DNA of 64,000 nt from Sabulibacter ruber (GTDB lineage Bacteria; Bacteroidota; Bacteroidia; Cytophagales; Hymenobacteraceae). The translations under genes and the position numbers were made by a program. The stretch spans positions 1,054,001 to 1,118,000 of the forward strand of contig NZ_JAFFID010000001.1 in the NCBI RefSeq assembly GCF_017355955.1. The letters are read 5' to 3'. The first letter of the stretch is position 1. Every line of letters begins with the position of its first letter. This document shows, in pieces, positions 1-7,251 of the stretch. The notes below the pieces were generated by a model. It did no database searches and was not told the origin of the DNA. It saw nothing but the letters and a program-made list of their open reading frames with translations.

Positions 1-398
1 GATAGTGCGGCTAAAGAATTGAATTGAGCCTCCTTTACACTGTCTCGTATGGAATATATAATCTTTTGTAGTGAGTCAATCCTCGAAATTGCACCAGCCA
101 TTTTTTCATTACCAATTTTTAAATTGCTATTTGCCTCGTTAACATCTTTTACAGTGTCTTTTAAATCCACACCGTACAAAACAATCCCTACTGTGATAAA
201 AATTGCCAAAATAGATAATGCAAACTTTCCAAATCTTATTAAGTCCTTATCTAAGACATACGTAATGTTCTTGTTATCTGATTCAGCAACTTTTGTCTCT
301 GTTTCGGGATTTATTTGCAGCAACATTGATTTACAATGCTTGCACTTTATTGCATCATCTTGTATAGTTTCTCTACAGAAAGGACATGATTTTAACAT
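1..398 (-). CDS. Zinc-ribbon, single-pass membrane protein with coiled coil (partial, runs off the left edge)
   Basis: Read on the minus strand from an ATG at 398, the frame stays open to the window edge, giving 132 residues with no stop. The N-terminus has two CxxC pairs (CPFC near residue 5 and CKHC near residue 19), a treble-clef zinc ribbon typical of small membrane-anchored proteins. A hydrophobic segment of about 18 residues follows (near 58-75), then a polar stretch rich in D, K, E and N that looks like a short coiled coil. A plus-strand open frame at 49-408 is only the shadow of this gene. The architecture is clear, but the function is unknown. It lies divergent from the damaged genes at 446-974. 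The zinc ribbon could bind a protein partner rather than DNA; the sequence does not decide this. Confidence 0.7.
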   Translation of the reverse strand, partial: MLKSCPFCRETIQDDAIKCKHCKSMLLQINPETETKVAESDNKNITYVLDKDLIRFGKFALSILAIFITVGIVLYGVDLKDTVKDVNEANSNLKIGNEKMAGAISRIDSLQKIIYSIRDSVKEAQFNSLAAL

Positions 399-445
399 AA
401 AAGTATAATTAAAAGAAGAACTACAGAATACAGAGCTAAGTCAAC

Positions 446-734
446 ATGACGCACAACTATTCAATACCTCCATCACATGCATACTAAAGGGGGACGCCGT
501 AACCTGGTAGCCAACCGCACCTACCTGTGGCATTCATCGATCACAAATGCGGTAAACATGTTCGTGGAGATGGCTTACCTCAAACCGGTAATGGCTCCCC
601 GCTATTTTCTGCACTTCACAGAAAAAGGATTGGCCGTTGTGGCAGAGCTGGAGTGCAACTTCGCCAAGAATGCCAGGCTGCTGCTGAATGGCCCGGCTCC
701 GTTGAACATGCCTGCTAAACGATCACAGAGCTAA
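446..734 (+). pseudogene. Small accessory-region gene, probably frameshifted
   Basis: An ATG at 446 opens a frame that reads 13 residues (MTHNYSIPPSHAY) and stops. The neighbouring frame continues without interruption from 477 to 734 (85 residues). The two pieces join naturally around 480, which suggests a one-base indel in a gene of about 95 codons. It ends three bases before the next damaged gene at 738, as if the two once formed an operon. I do not recognise the family. If 477 is a true start, the gene would be intact and the call wrong. Confidence 0.4.
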
Positions 735-737
735 GCC

Positions 738-974
738 ATGGCAGCAAGGAAAGGTAAACCCAGGATCAATTACCAGGTTCCCTACTAGAAGAAGGAGTGC
801 CCATGCCTGTTCTTCCGGCTCAGCATCATCATGAAGGACGGGAGAACCCTTAACGGTATAAGGACAGCGCCCGACCGGCAGACCTTCCACAATGCGGTGG
901 AAGAATAGATACACAGGTGGGAGCAGTACCCCAACGTTTCGGGGTGGCACTATAGACTGGTCAACATGGATTAG
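738..974 (+). pseudogene. Small accessory gene with two in-frame TAG stops
   Basis: One continuous frame from the ATG at 738 has the composition of a real protein throughout, but it is broken by TAG at 786-788 and TAG at 906-908 before its terminal TAG at 972-974. Both internal stops sit where a glutamine (CAG) would fit, so single C-to-T changes explain them. Reading through would give 78 residues with a basic N-terminus (MAARKGKPRINYQVPY) and a tryptophan- and tyrosine-rich C-terminus. It resembles small genes carried by conjugative elements and prophages of Bacteroidota, but I cannot name a family. Neighbouring intact genes use TAG as a normal stop, so stop recoding is unlikely. Confidence 0.55.
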
Positions 975-981
975 GTTCAAT

Positions 982-1440
982 CTACTTCCGTTTCCCTCTG
1001 AGTTCTTCAAACATGTTTTGCAGGTCACTAACCCTGCCTCTTAGCTCCTTTATTGTCTCCTCCTGCTTCTCTATTATCATCTTCAGATATTGGTTTTCTA
1101 TGGCTGCTTCATTATTAGGTCTTTTGTAGGTGTCCTGCCCTCCAATATTCACCTGCCTCGTCCCGCTACGTTGGATATAGCTGCTATACCCTCCCGGCCA
1201 TCTTATCTCTGCCGGATTACGGCCTCCCATCTTGCCCGTACCTGCAACTAACCAATCCAAATTTACACCAAGTTCGTCATGTAGACTTTTAAAGAAACTT
1301 CCCTTGGGGTTTTCGGTCAACCCTTTCTCAATATCCGAAATACCGGTGTTGGAAAGCCCTGTCAGGCGAGCTAAATCACTGTTTTTCAGACCAAAGGCCT
1401 CTTTAATTTACTGAATTCTTTTAGGAAGTGTTGAAGTCAA
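982..1440 (-). pseudogene. XRE-type helix-turn-helix repressor, interrupted by TAA
   Basis: The minus-strand frame begins with a basic segment (PKRIQ), hits TAA at 1408-1410, and then runs open to 982. Right after the stop comes a typical XRE helix-turn-helix: 'LKNSDLARLTGLSNTGISD' followed by an IEKG turn. A linker and a C-terminal coiled coil (about residues 70-112 of the open part) follow. The segment 'LGVNLDWLVAGTGKM' matches the phage-repressor pattern after the DNA-binding domain. A glutamine codon CAA changed to TAA would account for the break. No ATG is available upstream; TTG at 1440 is the likely old start, and TTG at 1320 would give a product without the DNA-binding domain. It was probably the regulator of the mobile region around it. 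Confidence 0.6.
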
Positions 1441-1521
1441 GGTGAGTTTCTATGTTTGTGATATATAAACTATAATATTACAGACAAACCTTTAAGAATA
1501 ACATATTTGGCGTAAACAGCC

Positions 1522-1552
1522 TTAATTAAAATATAGATTAATTAAAATATAG
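1522..1552. repeat. Tandem 15-base AT-rich direct repeat
   Basis: The sequence TTAATTAAAATATAG occurs twice, at 1522-1536 and 1538-1552, with a period of 16 bases. It lies upstream of the damaged repressor gene and downstream of nothing else, so it could be an operator pair. This is inference only. Confidence 0.45.
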
Positions 1553-1613
1553 GTATTAAGGGCCTCGGGAATAATGTCTGCTGGCTAAAGCACTTCTTGG
1601 CAAGGCTGAGTAT

Positions 1614-2108
1614 TCAAAGTTTATTGAATGTAAGGGTTGTGATCATGCTATGCGCTATTTTCTGCCCTCCATCATCCGGGTAGGCATGCCCACTGTTTTC
1701 ATCAATATTCTTAACCACCAGACTCTTGTTGTTGACTGATAGAATCTCATACGACTTAGTGAAATCGGGGCTATATACTATTTTGAGAAACTGTTTGCCA
1801 TCTTCCCCTGTTAATTTGTAGTGCCATGTTTCGTCAGGGTATATATACCAACTATCACTCATGTTTATTGAGTCTTCCAATTCAATCTCCCATATATCGT
1901 ATGGCATACTCCTGCCTATATAAACAAGCTCTTTGAGTTTAACCCATTCCCTATCGAAGAACTCCATTTTGTGCTCATGCAACACCCAAGTACCAACCAT
2001 TAGATTTTTGTCTACTGGAGGAGTAATAGACTTTCCTTCCTCATCGTTTTCGCATGAAAACAAAACAAAAGGCCCAATCAGGAACAACATCTGGAGTATT
2101 CTTTTCAT
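1614..2108 (-). CDS. Lipoprotein, lipocalin-like
   Basis: 164 residues from the ATG at 2108; an in-frame start four codons upstream is less likely because the basic signal sequence begins with MKRILQ. Residues 1-18 form a lipoprotein signal peptide, with the lipobox cysteine in 'VLFSCEND'. The acidic residues after the cysteine fit outer-membrane sorting in Bacteroidota. The mature part has alternating beta-strand-like segments, with 'LMVGTWVLHEH' near the start. That pattern is common in lipocalin-like domain proteins of this phylum. No catalytic motif is visible. It is more AT-rich than the core genes to the right. Function unknown. Confidence 0.7.
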   Translation of the reverse strand: MKRILQMLFLIGPFVLFSCENDEEGKSITPPVDKNLMVGTWVLHEHKMEFFDREWVKLKELVYIGRSMPYDIWEIELEDSINMSDSWYIYPDETWHYKLTGEDGKQFLKIVYSPDFTKSYEILSVNNKSLVVKNIDENSGHAYPDDGGQKIAHSMITTLTFNKL

Positions 2109-2553
2109 AATATATAACAAACCTTCCGATACAATATTTCTAGCAATTCCTTACATTGATTTGGGTATAAGCTTGCCAATTGGTGGCCTTGGCTTTCCCA
2201 TTGCAGTTCAGTGTTGGGTGAGGCTTACTTCCTACTAGGGTAATCTTGAAACAATTTTCCCTGTCCCATTTTATCATTATAAATATACTAACAAAATATA
2301 TAAAATAGTAAAGTAAAAATATAGTTAGGGAGAACTACAAAACTCTATTTGGGCTTAATGTAAGGAAGGGGTGAGAATTGTGTGCCTATGTAATTGGACC
2401 TACTATATAGTTTCAGGATCGGGCCGTTGCATCCGAAACGCTTTATTTTCGATCGGGTGGGGTCTGTTTCGATGGGGTGTAGGGGCCTGAAGTCTTGAGA
2501 TACTTCCCCACAAACTCCAGAATCCCCGCACTACATCGGAATAGTTGCTGAGC

Positions 2554-2899
2554 CTAGCTGCCTTGCTTTCTACTGTCCTTGGAGTGATACCCCATGGCTT
2601 CCTGCGCAGTTCCCGGTTTGTCTTGTTCCGGCTGGACTCCACCCATTTGGCAAGGTCTTCCTCTTTGAAGTAGAGCTTCTTGCCTACTTTCATAAAGGGG
2701 ACGCTGTTGCTGCTGGTCAGTCCGTACATGGAAGTCTTTGCCAGGGAGAGATATTCTGCTGTCTGTTCTATGGTCAGCAGTTTCGGGGCTGGCTTCTTTG
2801 CTTCCTGCGCTTTGTGTTCCTCTAGACATTCTTTTACAGTCTTTTTATCAGGTCCTGAAACTCTTTCAAGGACATGGAGATAAATACCTGTTCCTGCAT
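2554..2899 (-). pseudogene. Excisionase-type helix-turn-helix protein, frameshifted
   Basis: The ATG at 2899 starts MQEQVFISMSLKEFQDLIKR, which stops shortly after. The frame one base over continues as TVKECLEEH and carries the whole DNA-binding domain: 'LLTIEQTAEYLSLAKTSMYG', then a wing ending 'KLYFKEEDLAKWVES'. This is the standard form of small excisionase/MerR-like proteins of Bacteroidota mobile elements. The switch falls at a run of five A residues, so loss of one A explains it. A second shift near 2590 seems likely, because the frame ending at 2554 (EAMGYHSKDSRKQGS) looks more natural than the one running on to 2403. The frameshifts could also be sequencing errors in homopolymers. Confidence 0.55.
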
Positions 2900-2991
2900 T
2901 TTGTAGTAGTTAGCTGTTGAATTAATTTTTACTAAGAGGGCAACCGCTTATTAAGCAGTAGGGTTGTTCCAAGTGACTACTTAATGCTAGC

Positions 2992-3038
2992 AAAAAAGAG
3001 AACACCAACTGATTTATTGCCAACTGGTGTTCCCTTTT
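2992..3038 (-). terminator. Rho-independent terminator
   Basis: An inverted repeat (GAACACCA / TGGTGTTC plus partial inner pairing) is followed on the minus strand by a run of six T residues. It sits about 100 bases downstream of the minus-strand gene ending at 3136. Confidence 0.6.
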
Positions 3039-3135
3039 AAACTTTTACCCTATCAATAAGCACAGTTCTTAAACACTCCTTGGCTTGCTGTAATCCTAAT
3101 ATCAGGAGCTTTGATATATGCCATAGGCTGTTTAG

Positions 3136-3474
3136 TTATTTTAACCCTAAGGATCTTAACTTATAATCCCATTCAAGGTCAAGTGCATCAAATACCTTTT
3201 CAGAATCAATTTCAAAAAAATTTACCGCCAATAATCCTGGGTTATCGGCTATACACTCTTCTTCTTGGTGAGGTATATCATAGTTTTCCTGCTCGCCAGT
3301 GCCAAGTTCTTCATTATCAATATCAATTTCTAATAAAATACAGCGGTCTTCTGGATCTTCTCTATTATATGGATCATAGCGCATTACAAAGGTTGTTCTT
3401 GTTGCTTTATCTACGGCGCATAACGTCTTGCTTCTGTTATCATCTATGAACTTTAAAGCATATTTATATTTCAT
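3136..3474 (-). CDS. Acidic protein of unknown function
   Basis: 112 residues from an ATG at 3474. No signal peptide or membrane segment is seen. The middle is strongly acidic, with many D and E around 'LLEIDIDNEELGTGEQENY'; the ends are mixed, and the C-terminus is 'WDYKLRSLGLK'. Alternating hydrophobic residues suggest a small alpha/beta fold. I recognise no family. It sits alone between the excisionase remnant and the serine recombinase on the same strand and is followed by a terminator. An acidic small protein in a mobile region could be an inhibitor or DNA mimic, but nothing here proves that. Confidence 0.6.
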   Translation of the reverse strand: MKYKYALKFIDDNRSKTLCAVDKATRTTFVMRYDPYNREDPEDRCILLEIDIDNEELGTGEQENYDIPHQEEECIADNPGLLAVNFFEIDSEKVFDALDLEWDYKLRSLGLK

Positions 3475-3541
3475 GATTCTTTTTTAAATTGTAGATTCAA
3501 AGTTATACATAGCATCATCTGTACCAAATTATCCTACTCCC

Positions 3542-4204
3542 CTAAAAGTCTTTGCTGATTAGCCGTTTTACGCTTGTGGCTATGAACTTCTTGCCCCGGC
3601 GAGTGGCAAACCCTTCCCTGTTCAGGAGCGCGGCAATCTCTTCCAAAGTCATCCCCTTGTCTCTGTAAGTCTTGGCTACCATAGCCGCTTGTCTGTTGTT
3701 GGTGTTCTCAATCGAATTCCTTCTGCGTGCCTCTAATCCAGCGTTTCTGGCCGTTTCTGTGAGGTTGGCAGGCGTTCCGGCCCTCCACTCCGGTTCCCTC
3801 AGTTTCTTTGCCTGTAGCGCCTCTCTCGTACGCTTGCTGATCAGCTCCCGTTCGTTCTGCGCCAGCACCGCAAAAATCCCGATGGTGAGCGTGTTGGCCT
3901 CCGGCATATCGGCACAGACGAAATTCACCACCGCATCCCGGAGCGTGAAGATAAACGCGGCGTTCCTGCTGAGCCGGTCCAGCTTGGAGATAACCAGTTT
4001 GGCGTTCCCGTTCTTGGCGTACACTATGGCCCTGGCTAGTTCCGGACGGTTGTTGTTCTTGCCTGATTCGATCTCGGTGAAAGAAGCGATGATGTTCTGA
4101 TGGTCTTTGGTGAAGTTTCTCACCATCATTTCTTGGGCGGCTAACCCTAATCCGCTTACGCCTTGTTTTGCGGTGGATACCCGGTAATAGGCAACATATC
4201 TCAT
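3542..4204 (-). CDS. Serine recombinase (resolvase/invertase family)
   Basis: 220 residues. The N-terminal catalytic domain carries the family signature 'YYRVSTAKQG' with the nucleophile serine at residue 10. The arginine-bearing motif 'ISKLDRLSRNAAF' lies near residues 75-87, and 'RELISKRTREAL' is the start of the long E-helix near 117. The C-terminus (about 175-215) is a helix-turn-helix of the type 'MTLEEIAALLNREGFATRRG'. Length and layout match the small resolvases and invertases that cut DNA through a 5'-phosphoserine intermediate. It may have moved the surrounding region or resolved cointegrates. It is intact, unlike its neighbours. Confidence 0.9.
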   Translation of the reverse strand: MRYVAYYRVSTAKQGVSGLGLAAQEMMVRNFTKDHQNIIASFTEIESGKNNNRPELARAIVYAKNGNAKLVISKLDRLSRNAAFIFTLRDAVVNFVCADMPEANTLTIGIFAVLAQNERELISKRTREALQAKKLREPEWRAGTPANLTETARNAGLEARRRNSIENTNNRQAAMVAKTYRDKGMTLEEIAALLNREGFATRRGKKFIATSVKRLISKDF

Positions 4205-4301
4205 AATAGGAATGTGTAGTTTTTAGTAGGGGGTTTGCGGTTGCGCAGTGATTTTACATTTTACAAACGAGTGTTCAAAAGATGTAAATCAATCAGGGAT
4301 T

Positions 4302-4333
4302 AAAAAGCCCTCTCGCCACTGAGTGAAAGGGCT
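4302..4333 (-). terminator. Rho-independent terminator
   Basis: AGCCCT at 4306-4311 pairs with AGGGCT at 4328-4333. On the minus strand the stem is followed by five T residues. It lies eight bases after the stop of the gene ending at 4341 and separates it from the recombinase. Confidence 0.6.
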
Positions 4334-4340
4334 CCCCGTA

Positions 4341-4568
4341 TCAATCCAGTTTCAGGCTCTTTAACCCGAGGCTATAGATCAGCCCATTCCGGAGCAGCCG
4401 CAGTTGGTAGAGCATTCCCTTGTCTAATTCGGCCCCGGTTTCAGCGCGCTCATAGACCAAGTCGAACATGGCTTTGTCCAGGGCTGAGATCATGACCTCC
4501 ACTCCGTCACCCTCTAATGCCTCAAGGATTGGCCGTACATCTACTGCTTGGTTGCCCACGGCGAACAT
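4341..4568 (-). CDS. Small protein of unknown function
   Basis: 75 residues from an ATG at 4568. It has no signal peptide or transmembrane segment and looks helical throughout, with acidic patches ('ALEGDGVEVMISALDKAMFD'). The reading frame is short, but its codon and residue composition is that of a real gene, and it ends just before a terminator. It is divergent from the ribbon-helix-helix gene at 4807. I recognise no family. Confidence 0.55.
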   Translation of the reverse strand: MFAVGNQAVDVRPILEALEGDGVEVMISALDKAMFDLVYERAETGAELDKGMLYQLRLLRNGLIYSLGLKSLKLD

Positions 4569-4607
4569 AGTCTATTGATTGTCGGTAATTCTCATAAATT
4601 TGTTTGT

Positions 4608-4615
4608 TAGTTTTG
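4608..4615 (+). promoter_or_regulatory. Candidate -7 element
   Basis: TAGTTTTG matches the Bacteroidota -7 consensus TAnnTTTG exactly. No good -33 TTTG is found at the usual 19-21 base spacing. It points toward an orphan terminator at 4640-4669 and, beyond it, the ribbon-helix-helix gene at 4807. Confidence 0.35.
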
Positions 4616-4639
4616 GGTGAACTTTTGTTTGGCTAATGG

Positions 4640-4669
4640 GGCAGATCGTTGGCGCGGTCTGCCTTTTTT
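4640..4669 (+). terminator. Terminator-like hairpin with no plus-strand gene before it
   Basis: GGCAGA at 4640-4645 pairs with TCTGCC at 4658-4663, with further partial pairing inside, followed by six T residues. The gene to its left is on the other strand. It may therefore end a short RNA starting near 4620, or act as an attenuator in the leader of the gene at 4807. Confidence 0.5.
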
Positions 4670-4676
4670 GTTTAAT

Positions 4677-4754
4677 AACAATACGATAGTAATACAAGTT
4701 TTATTTAATACATACAAAAACCATACAATTATTAAAATGTTATTGTATCGTATT
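4677..4754. repeat. Inverted repeat upstream of the ribbon-helix-helix gene
   Basis: AATACGATA near 4680-4688 recurs inverted as TATCGTATT at 4746-4754, about 55 bases before the ATG at 4807. Small ribbon-helix-helix proteins commonly bind such repeats in their own promoters, so this is a candidate autoregulatory operator. The role is inferred from position. Confidence 0.4.
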
Positions 4755-4806
4755 TGTAATATATTTCTATAGCTTTGTCTTGCAACTCATTATACCTGCT
4801 ATAGCT

Positions 4807-4959
4807 ATGAGCAAATCAGAGAAAACCCTTCTTAACTTCCAGTTAGAAACTACTTTAAGAGATAAGGCAAAGGAACTGGCTGAAAAAAGAGGAATAAGCC
4901 TAGCTGGCTTAATAAGACAACTTCTTATAAGAGAGCTAGAAGCTGAAGAAAAGAAGTAG
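4807..4959 (+). CDS. Ribbon-helix-helix (Arc/CopG-like) DNA-binding protein, 50 residues
   Basis: A 50-residue gene with an ATG at 4807 and a TAG at 4957-4959. The N-terminal strand 'KTLLNFQLETTLRDKAKELA' is followed by helix A, the turn 'EKRGISLAGL' and helix B 'IRQLLIRELEAEEKK'. This is the standard ribbon-helix-helix layout: an N-terminal beta strand that enters the major groove as a dimer, then two helices. A minus-strand frame over the same place (4767-4988) is a shadow. The gene at 5027 follows 67 bases later on the same strand and could be its partner. Such proteins act as repressors, plasmid copy-control factors or antitoxins; which applies is not clear. Confidence 0.8.
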   Translation: MSKSEKTLLNFQLETTLRDKAKELAEKRGISLAGLIRQLLIRELEAEEKK

Positions 4960-5026
4960 ATCAATAATACATTGATACATTTAATCAATGAACCAATAAT
5001 ATATTAAGTCATTAAAACAACTCTAA

Positions 5027-5377
5027 ATGAAAGATAGAATAATTACTAAGCTAGACGGGTTAAGCAACTCTCATATGATTGAGCTATCCAATTACATTGA
5101 CTATTTAAAATATAAAGACAAGAACCAGGAGCTAACAAGCAGGGAGGCACTACTAGAACATTTCCGGCAACATGGTATAGCTACCTGGAAGGACTTAGCA
5201 ACCGCTATCAGAGGAGCAAATCTGCAAGTAGCTTCTAGTGGCTATATATACATAGAGAAGGTAATTAGCTGGGTGAGTGTTACATATTCATTAGAGGAAG
5301 ATTTGGCCTATAAAGCTATCAAGGCATTGACTGATAGCGGGCTGCTCCATACAAGTAGCAACGGGAATATTGCCTAA
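5027..5377 (+). CDS. Protein of unknown function, possible partner of the upstream repressor
   Basis: 116 residues starting MKDRIITKLDGLSNSH. Residues 1-35 look like a short helical bundle ('LSNSHMIELSNYIDYLKY'), similar to small DUF2281-like segments found in antitoxin-type proteins. The rest has a winged-helix feel: 'LAYKAIKALTDSGLLHTSSN' near the C-terminus resembles a recognition helix followed by a wing. There is no signal peptide or membrane segment. It lies 67 bases after the ribbon-helix-helix gene on the same strand. The family is not recognised; a DNA-binding role is only suggested by shape. Confidence 0.55.
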   Translation: MKDRIITKLDGLSNSHMIELSNYIDYLKYKDKNQELTSREALLEHFRQHGIATWKDLATAIRGANLQVASSGYIYIEKVISWVSVTYSLEEDLAYKAIKALTDSGLLHTSSNGNIA

Positions 5378-5557
5378 GCTTAGCCGCAACTTGGTTGCTA
5401 GGCTACTGAAAATTACGATTGAAGGCAGATACCTTTACAGTAAATACTTTTTTGCCAGTATTCTGCTGAAAGAAGATTGGTTTGGCTAAATAAGGGGGGT
5501 AAGCTGTTTTAACACTTATATCTACTGGCCGTTATATCAGAAAAGTGGAATCTGGAT

Positions 5558-5857
5558 ATGGGACAAAATGACCACCTTTTTTCGCACCTTACTCGCATAC
5601 AGTCTGAGGCTATAGCCATTGGCCTAGACTTGACGAAATCAGGCAGACTCCCAGGACTGCTGAAAGAGTTGGAAATAGTGATGGGGGCATTGACCTACAC
5701 CTGCGCAGACGAGGAGATAACCCCAGTACGTGGACTTGTTACTAAAAGCATTTGGCGCTTTAATAAGCACCTAGAGCGCGAGGAATATGCTGAAGCAGCC
5801 CTCACATTAGAAGTCACTATAAACAACCTGCTGATGTGCCGCGAGTTCTTCGAGTAA
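5558..5857 (+). CDS. Small helical protein of unknown function
   Basis: 99 residues from an ATG at 5558, cytoplasmic and helical by appearance, with no known motif. Repeated leucines and acidic residues suggest a four-helix bundle. It lies between the gene at 5027 and a broken excisionase gene, all on the plus strand, but with gaps of 180 and 118 bases that argue against tight coupling. No family recognised. Confidence 0.5.
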   Translation: MGQNDHLFSHLTRIQSEAIAIGLDLTKSGRLPGLLKELEIVMGALTYTCADEEITPVRGLVTKSIWRFNKHLEREEYAEAALTLEVTINNLLMCREFFE

Positions 5858-5975
5858 ATCTTTGTAAGGCAGTAAAGCAAAAAGCAGTGCTAGTGTCAGG
5901 CTTATTGCCCCATCAATTCAACACTACAGTACAATAATGCTTCAATGAATCAACACTTATAATTTGCTTGTATAT

Positions 5976-6278
5976 ATGGCTTTTGATCAGATGTCAAGTG
6001 ACATGGCGCAGTTGATGGGGCAAGTTGAGGATTTATGTAAGTGGGTTATGACTCAGCAGAAGACCGTAAGAAACTATTGGGATAGAGTCGGCTGCTGTTT
6101 ATATCAGTGCAAGCAAAAAACGCTTTAAAGTATAGTTAGCGAAAGAAGGGTTCCCCACTACAAGCAAGGCATTCTTTATTTCTTTAAGGATGAATTGGAT
6201 GATTGGGTAAGAAAGGCTAGAGTTCAAACAATGGCTCAAGCTAAAAAGGAGGCGATTAGTCGTATAGCAAAAGGATAA
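5976..6278 (+). pseudogene. Second excisionase-type helix-turn-helix gene, frameshifted
   Basis: From the ATG at 5976 the frame reads about 50 residues and stops at a TAA. The same frame then resumes as 'SIVSERRVPHYKQGILYFF' and ends at 6278. Between them, another frame supplies the missing helix 'IGIESAAVYISASKKRFK'. Joining the pieces gives a normal excisionase-like protein with helix-turn-helix and wing, ending 'ELDDWVRKARVQT'. Two compensating frameshifts, roughly at 6070 and 6120, are needed. It is the second such damaged gene in this region (the other is at 2554-2899) and supports the idea of a decaying integrative element next to the tRNA gene. Confidence 0.55.
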
Positions 6279-6296
6279 AGTAAATACCTATTTAGT

Positions 6297-6328
6297 AAGC
6301 CCGGCCAGGATTTCAACCTGCCGGGCTT
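6297..6328 (+). terminator. Strong hairpin, probable terminator
   Basis: AAGCCCGGCcAGG pairs with CCTGCCGGGCTT around a seven-base loop, with one bulged C. It follows the broken excisionase gene by 18 bases. The T-run after it is weak (CTTTAT). Confidence 0.55.
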
Positions 6329-6416
6329 CTTTATGCTTACTCCAATTAATAACATTAAGCTTGCATTTGCTTGGAACAGAAACGCAGGTTTACTTGGACA
6401 TTGCTTGCAAACAAAA

Positions 6417-6448
6417 AGCCACTTACAAGTTTTACCTCGTAAGTGGCT
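6417..6448 (-). terminator. Terminator of the tRNA gene
   Basis: A perfect 10-base stem, AGCCACTTAC / GTAAGTGGCT, is followed on the minus strand by five T residues. It lies 11 bases after the 3' end of the tRNA at 6459-6532. Confidence 0.75.
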
Positions 6449-6458
6449 GATTATCAGG

Positions 6459-6532
6459 TGGGCCCACTTGGAATCGAACCAAGCACCTACTGATTATGAG
6501 TCAGTTGCTCTAACCGAATGAGCTATAGGCCC
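6459..6532 (-). tRNA. tRNA with CAU anticodon (Met or Ile2)
   Basis: The 74-base minus-strand sequence folds as a full cloverleaf. Acceptor GGGCCTA pairs with TGGGCCC, the D arm is GCTC/GAGC, the anticodon loop is CTCATAA (anticodon CAT), and the T arm contains GGTTCGATTCC. The CCA end is only partly encoded (ACC then T). CAU serves elongator Met, initiator Met and, after lysidine modification, Ile AUA codons. The acceptor stem starts with a G:C pair, so it is not initiator-like. I cannot separate elongator Met from Ile2 by eye. The accessory region lies against its 3' end, the usual integration side. Confidence 0.92.
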
Positions 6533-6556
6533 GGCCAAATCTTTGATTTGGGAGTG

Positions 6557-6588
6557 CAATTCTACAAATTTGTGTTTTAAATCGCAAA
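6557..6588 (-). promoter_or_regulatory. Promoter of the tRNA gene
   Basis: On the minus strand TTTG (6585-6588) is followed after 20 bases by TAGAATTG (6557-6564). This matches the Bacteroidota -33 and -7 pattern with one mismatch. The tRNA begins 24 bases further on. Confidence 0.5.
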
Positions 6589-6606
6589 ACAAAGCACTCA
6601 ATTATC

Positions 6607-7251
6607 GTGGACTTTTCTTCAATTAAAAATATCATCTTCGACCTGGGCGGGGTGATCATCAACATCGATTACGCCAAAGGAACAGACGCCCTGAAGGCTT
6701 ATGGCAAAACCGGAGCAGATGTAGATTTCAGCCAAAAGGCTCAGTCAGAATTGTTTGACTTGTATGAGCGCGGGGATATTTCCTCTGTGGAATTCAGAGA
6801 GGGACTAAGAGCCGAGTATTATATTGACGCGACCGATGAACAAATTGACGAAGCCTGGAATAGCCTGCTGCTGGACATTCCGGCCGAGCGAATTGAACTG
6901 CTGCGGGAATTAGGCAAACATTACCGCCTTTACCTGCTCAGCAACACCAACGCCATCCACATGCTGGCCTTCAACAAGATTGTGGAAGAGAACTTCGGGA
7001 TTCCAAGCCTGGACAGCCTTTTTGACAAAGCCTACTACTCGCACCTGGTGAGAATGCGCAAGCCGGGCGGAGAGGTTTTTGAGCATATTTTAGCTGAAAA
7101 CGGCCTGAAACGGGAAGAGACGCTTTTCATTGATGACAGCATTCAGCACATAGAAGGAGCGCAGAAAGTTGGCTTGCAGACCATTCACCTGGCCCCTCCC
7201 CTCACCATCAACCAAGTGCTGAAGGAGGCTCTGCCCGGGCATGAAGCGTAA
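6607..7251 (+). CDS. HAD-family hydrolase (subfamily IA)
   Basis: 214 residues starting with GTG at 6607. All four HAD motifs are visible: motif I 'IIFDLGGVI' with the nucleophile aspartate at 12, motif II 'LLSNTNA' near 110-116, motif III lysine in 'RMRKPGG' near 150, and motif IV 'LFIDDS' near 173-178. The second acidic residue of motif I is replaced by glycine (DLG instead of DxD). This occurs in HAD groups such as epoxide-hydrolase-like and haloacid-dehalogenase-like proteins, and it makes the exact reaction uncertain. It overlaps the following membrane protease gene by 11 bases, so the two are co-translated. A small-molecule phosphatase role is likely. Confidence 0.9.
   Translation: MDFSSIKNIIFDLGGVIINIDYAKGTDALKAYGKTGADVDFSQKAQSELFDLYERGDISSVEFREGLRAEYYIDATDEQIDEAWNSLLLDIPAERIELLRELGKHYRLYLLSNTNAIHMLAFNKIVEENFGIPSLDSLFDKAYYSHLVRMRKPGGEVFEHILAENGLKREETLFIDDSIQHIEGAQKVGLQTIHLAPPLTINQVLKEALPGHEA

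Noticed and set aside
49..408. 119-codon plus-strand open frame
   Set aside because: It is the shadow of the minus-strand zinc-ribbon protein, whose frame has clear cysteine motifs and a membrane helix.
738..974. Stop-codon recoding (TAG as glutamine)
   Set aside because: The two internal TAG codons could be read as Gln, but intact neighbours such as the 50-residue protein (TAG at 4957) and the resolvase at 3542 end with TAG, and no suppressor tRNA is seen. Decay is the simpler reading.
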